DNA of 64,000 nt, from assembly GCA_029964075.1 (NCBI GenBank), contig CM057147.1, positions 25,069,513-25,133,512 on the forward strand. Direction: 5' to 3'. This stretch comes from Patiria pectinifera (lineage: Eukaryota; Echinodermata; Asteroidea; Valvatida; Asterinidae). Below the pieces are notes generated by a model. It did not search any database. It was not told where the DNA came from and was given only the letters and a program-made list of their open reading frames with translations. The translations under genes were made by a program, and so were the position numbers. Every line of letters begins with the position of its first letter. Position 1 is the stretch's first letter. Of this stretch, positions 60,775-64,000 are shown one piece after another.

Positions 60775-63700
60775 AGTGGCAAAAAATGCTGTTCTAAGGT
60801 GTCACTGTGCTTCATTTACTCGAATCAAGTGATTAACTTGCTGGAGTTACGGTTAACTTAAGGGTGAGGCACTGGAGCAGGACCACTTAGTGTCCTCTTT
60901 TATGGGCGTCGCCAGGATTTTTTCTAGGGGGGGGGGGGGGCAAAGCACATTTCCCCCCAAATCCTTGTACTTTCGCTGGCATATTCTCAATTTATGATTT
61001 TTTTCTAGGGTGGGCGGGGGGACATTTGCCCACCCCACCCCCATTGGCATCCCTGCAGACGCCAATTGTGTTAAATGTGTATTAAATTAATAGCAAATAT
61101 GACTTCACACCTCTTTTCCCTTTCGTTTCCTATTTTTCCGCCTACTTTTTTGGGGTGCTTTTCTAGGGGGGGGGGGAGCGCCCCTTGCCTCCCCCCTCAC
61201 GACGCCCACGCTCTCTTTGCACAAGCCTGACTGTACTGACGTACCGATTCACTCATACTCTTTGACTGTCGCTTGTGACTTGGACTGGTTGGCTGGGGGG
61301 ATTGACCAAAATCCCGGTGGTTGAAAGTCTAAAGGGGGAGGGGGGGGGGGGCTGGGGATGGACACCACATTACACTAGGGTCGCTGTTACGGGGTCTACC
61401 CGATGTTCCCCAAAAGCCTTAGGGTTAGAGTTAGGGTTAGGGTAAGGGTATTGGATTAGGGTAAGGATTTCGGGGAACATCAGTAACGGGGGAACATAGG
61501 TATTGGAGAACATAGGTATGCACCCGCCGTTACACTAGGGTCGCTGATACAGATGTACATCTTTTGTGCGCATATTTTTTTCTCACCACAATAAAGTGGG
61601 GGGGGGGGTGATCAAATGGCCTATTCCCGCCCGGTCAAAAAGTGGAGGGAATATATTCTATGCCACCCCCTCCCCCGGTTTGCTCCCCTGACACCACATT
61701 AATTATGTGCATTACACTGGCGTCGCTTGTTTTATGCACCACATGATACGGTGTAGGCATTAAGTCAAATCATCATGCCAGCGGTGAATTTTAGTTCCAT
61801 GACATAACACCACCCCACAACAGTACTTACACCATAAACGCTTTAGTTACACTGAATCAATTGGATAGACTTTCGCGCGTTCGGGACAAACTTTAAACCA
61901 GGATTGCATTGTCTTGTTTATACTGAATTTGAATACCATTATGAATGCTTATAACCGAATGGGGGAAAAATTAAGACTCCCCCAAGTACAAGATTGCAAG
62001 GGTAGTTTATCTGCATCTTCTATCGTCTTTATGAAGAGTTGTGGCCATGTGAGGAGCAGCTTCTGGTCAGATCTGGAGAGCCAAAATGCGCTCACAGTGG
62101 ATGAGATCCAATCACGGTATCATGTCTTCAGAACAGCTTGGTAATCTTCGGATCGTCTATATTCATGTTGTTCGCTGTTTTCATTAAGATCCGGCCGATA
62201 GCAGCATTAGCAGCTTGCTTTGATGTAAATAATGTCTCGGGCAACATTAACAAACCTTGGGCAGTATATGTATATAGATTCCCCGGGTTGTTATGAAGCG
62301 TGATCGAGGACTTGAACTAAAAATCAAAGGAGATCTTTTTTACCAAGGGGTCTTTAATTCAGCGCTAAGTTTCGTGAAGCGACCATTGTAGCTTCACTTT
62401 GTGTGAATCTGGACGAGGTTTAGATTAAAGTTCGACGGTTCGATAGGCTTAATTCCCGTTCAGGAATGCATGATTACCGACAGTGTGGATAGGAGAAAGC
62501 AAGCTGGTGGGACACTTCAGTACAGTCTGGGATTTGCTTATCATAAGCAATTCGAACCACGAACCATTTAGGTCCGTGATCGAACGCACACCCTGAGTGC
62601 GTTCGATTACTTCGACCGCGCTTACTCGTGCAAGCGCGACAGCGTTCGATTTACTTCTCACGTGACCTTTTGCGCTTACTCGAGCCTGGCCCAAGTAACC
62701 GACTCTCGAGCCGGTTACTTGGTAAGTATTCCATAAGGTCATGCAATAAACATGGCTGCAAACGTGACGTCCGGCGGGCGCCTCAGGCCGTGTCCGAAAC
62801 GGGCTGCCAGAGCTACGGCTATACGTCTATTGTCAGCGTGTCCCCGCTTATTTACAGTGGGCGCGGACATAGCTCTAGACAGTTGAATCGGATGCAGCCT
62901 CAGTGTCGTGTCAAAGTTCAACTTTCCAGCTCTTGCACGAAACTTTACCCGAAACCGTTCGTTTATTTAGCTCACTGCGCATGTCTGTCATCACGCGAGG
63001 AGCCAGGCGCGAGTAAGCTGGGGGAAGTAATCGAACGCACTCCCTGTGTGCCATGCAAATGTATGCGACCTGGCACGCCAGTCAATGGAGTGGACTTTAC
63101 AAATTGTGACGTCATTTCGTGCAGAAATGTGAACTAAGCCGTTGGTTGGTAAGTTTGCCACCATGTTTTTGTCAATACAGCAAAGGGTTACCGAAGACCC
63201 GATAAAGATGCCCGCTGAATGGTCAGAATCTTGAGGTCAAGGCGCAGTGTTGTTTTGCATAATCAACTCCGATATCATGGACGCTTGCTTTGCAAGTGGC
63301 TATTCCATATATAGACTACTACATGTATAAGAATGGTGGTGTTGCAATACATCGGCATGCATACAGCCTCTAACTGTTTGGCATTTAACCCAACTGCGTT
63401 TCTCACGTGTCCCATTCTATCCAAAAACTCAGTCAGGCACACTGGTAAATACAGCCTTACGAAGTGAAAAGCATGTGACTGAACATGGTCAACGAAATAT
63501 TGAAAAGTCTGCCAATGCAGTCATTTTGCCCACACAATGACACAGTAATCCACAAACTGGGTAACATTATGTTCCTTTTGTAACGAAACTGATCAATATT
63601 CTGTGAGTGAATAGGTCGAAATACTGAAAGTGGAATGACTGACGAGGTTCTTCCCATGCAGCAGGTGCTTGCGCTCTAGGTCCTTGTTTCGCTGAAACCG

Positions 63701-64000
63701 CCTGAATTTTTGTTTTGATCTCAGCTCAACCCATTTATCATTTTCCAGTCTGAATTTTTCAAATAATTAATCTTGACACGGTCTCTTCTTCTGCTGCGTG
63801 TTGTGATATACAGCCCCGCTTTCCATTAAAAAAAAAACCCTCACTTTTTGGTTATCTTGCGATATTTAAACAAGACATGGCAGTAATGGATGGGCAAACA
63901 GACCCGCGCGTCCGGAGCGAATCCCCCTGGACGGTTCCGGAGGCAAGGAACGCCTCTTTCAACACAACTCCCGCTCTTAAAACATTATTTGGGGGATATA
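60775..64000. repeat. Right arm of the large inverted repeat
   Basis: Reverse complement of 47,146-50,550, with substitutions and the two larger deletions noted there. It continues beyond the window. Copies of the short frames in the left arm differ by single residues, and none shows a clear coding-type substitution pattern that I can judge by eye. Confidence 0.92.
61370..61546. repeat. Right-arm copy of the telomere-like fold-back insertion
   Basis: Bounded by direct TTACACTAGGGTCGCTG copies (61,370-61,386 and 61,530-61,546). The centre is TTAGGGTTAGAGTTAGGG-like. One stem arm has lost about 30 bp compared with the left-arm copy. Confidence 0.8.

Noticed and set aside
1..64000. CRISPR arrays, bacterial operons, tRNA genes
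   Set aside because: No regular spacer arrays or Shine-Dalgarno-led gene runs. No cloverleaf with a GGTTCRANTCC T-loop was found by eye, although a tRNA scan was not possible.

Overview
This is nuclear DNA of an animal, most likely a marine invertebrate. It has multi-exon genes with GT-AG introns, several families of short inverted-repeat elements, LINE tails, many poly-G/poly-C tracts and a scaffold gap. The recurrent TAGGCCTA-like words and the repeat style suggest a deuterostome such as an echinoderm, but that is only an impression. There is no sign of bacterial operons, phage or CRISPR.

Left part (1-23,400): I assembled two minus-strand genes by hand from splice signals and reading phase. 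The first (404-6,107) has eight coding exons that stay in phase and encodes a basic protein with an HMG-box-like segment; its 3' end lies outside the window. The second (11,117-23,097) has fifteen exons that join into an uninterrupted protein of 852 residues. It carries the hallmarks of a KDZ (Kyakuja-Dileera-Zisupton) transposase: a cysteine cluster, LCLDGNFG, CSCRHG, YDIAC, HSYGHxxxC and a DGExxERLWS motif. It is the most notable gene here. About 100 bp upstream of its first exon lies a near-perfect 171-bp palindrome.

Middle part (23,400-47,100): mostly non-coding and rich in repeats. It holds a cluster of TTGACCGGTTCCGCAA-type motifs, a large fold-back element (29.1-29.7 kb) with a half copy at 36.7 kb, a TTAA-flanked MITE with three copies in the window, two 5'-truncated LINE tails placed head to head near 35.3 kb, and a 57-bp palindrome. 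Long stretches (37.7-46 kb) show nothing I can name.

Right part (47,146-64,000): a large inverted repeat. The sequence from 47,146 to 50,550 reappears reverse-complemented at 60,775-64,000, with a few percent divergence and some indels. The left arm ends exactly at a run of exactly 500 N. This looks more like a second haplotype contig scaffolded in reverse orientation than a true palindrome. Each arm carries a fold-back element with telomere-like repeats. A candidate two-exon gene end lies at 55.0-55.8 kb.

The gene models rest on splice motifs, phase continuity and recognised motifs only; no transcript or database evidence was available.
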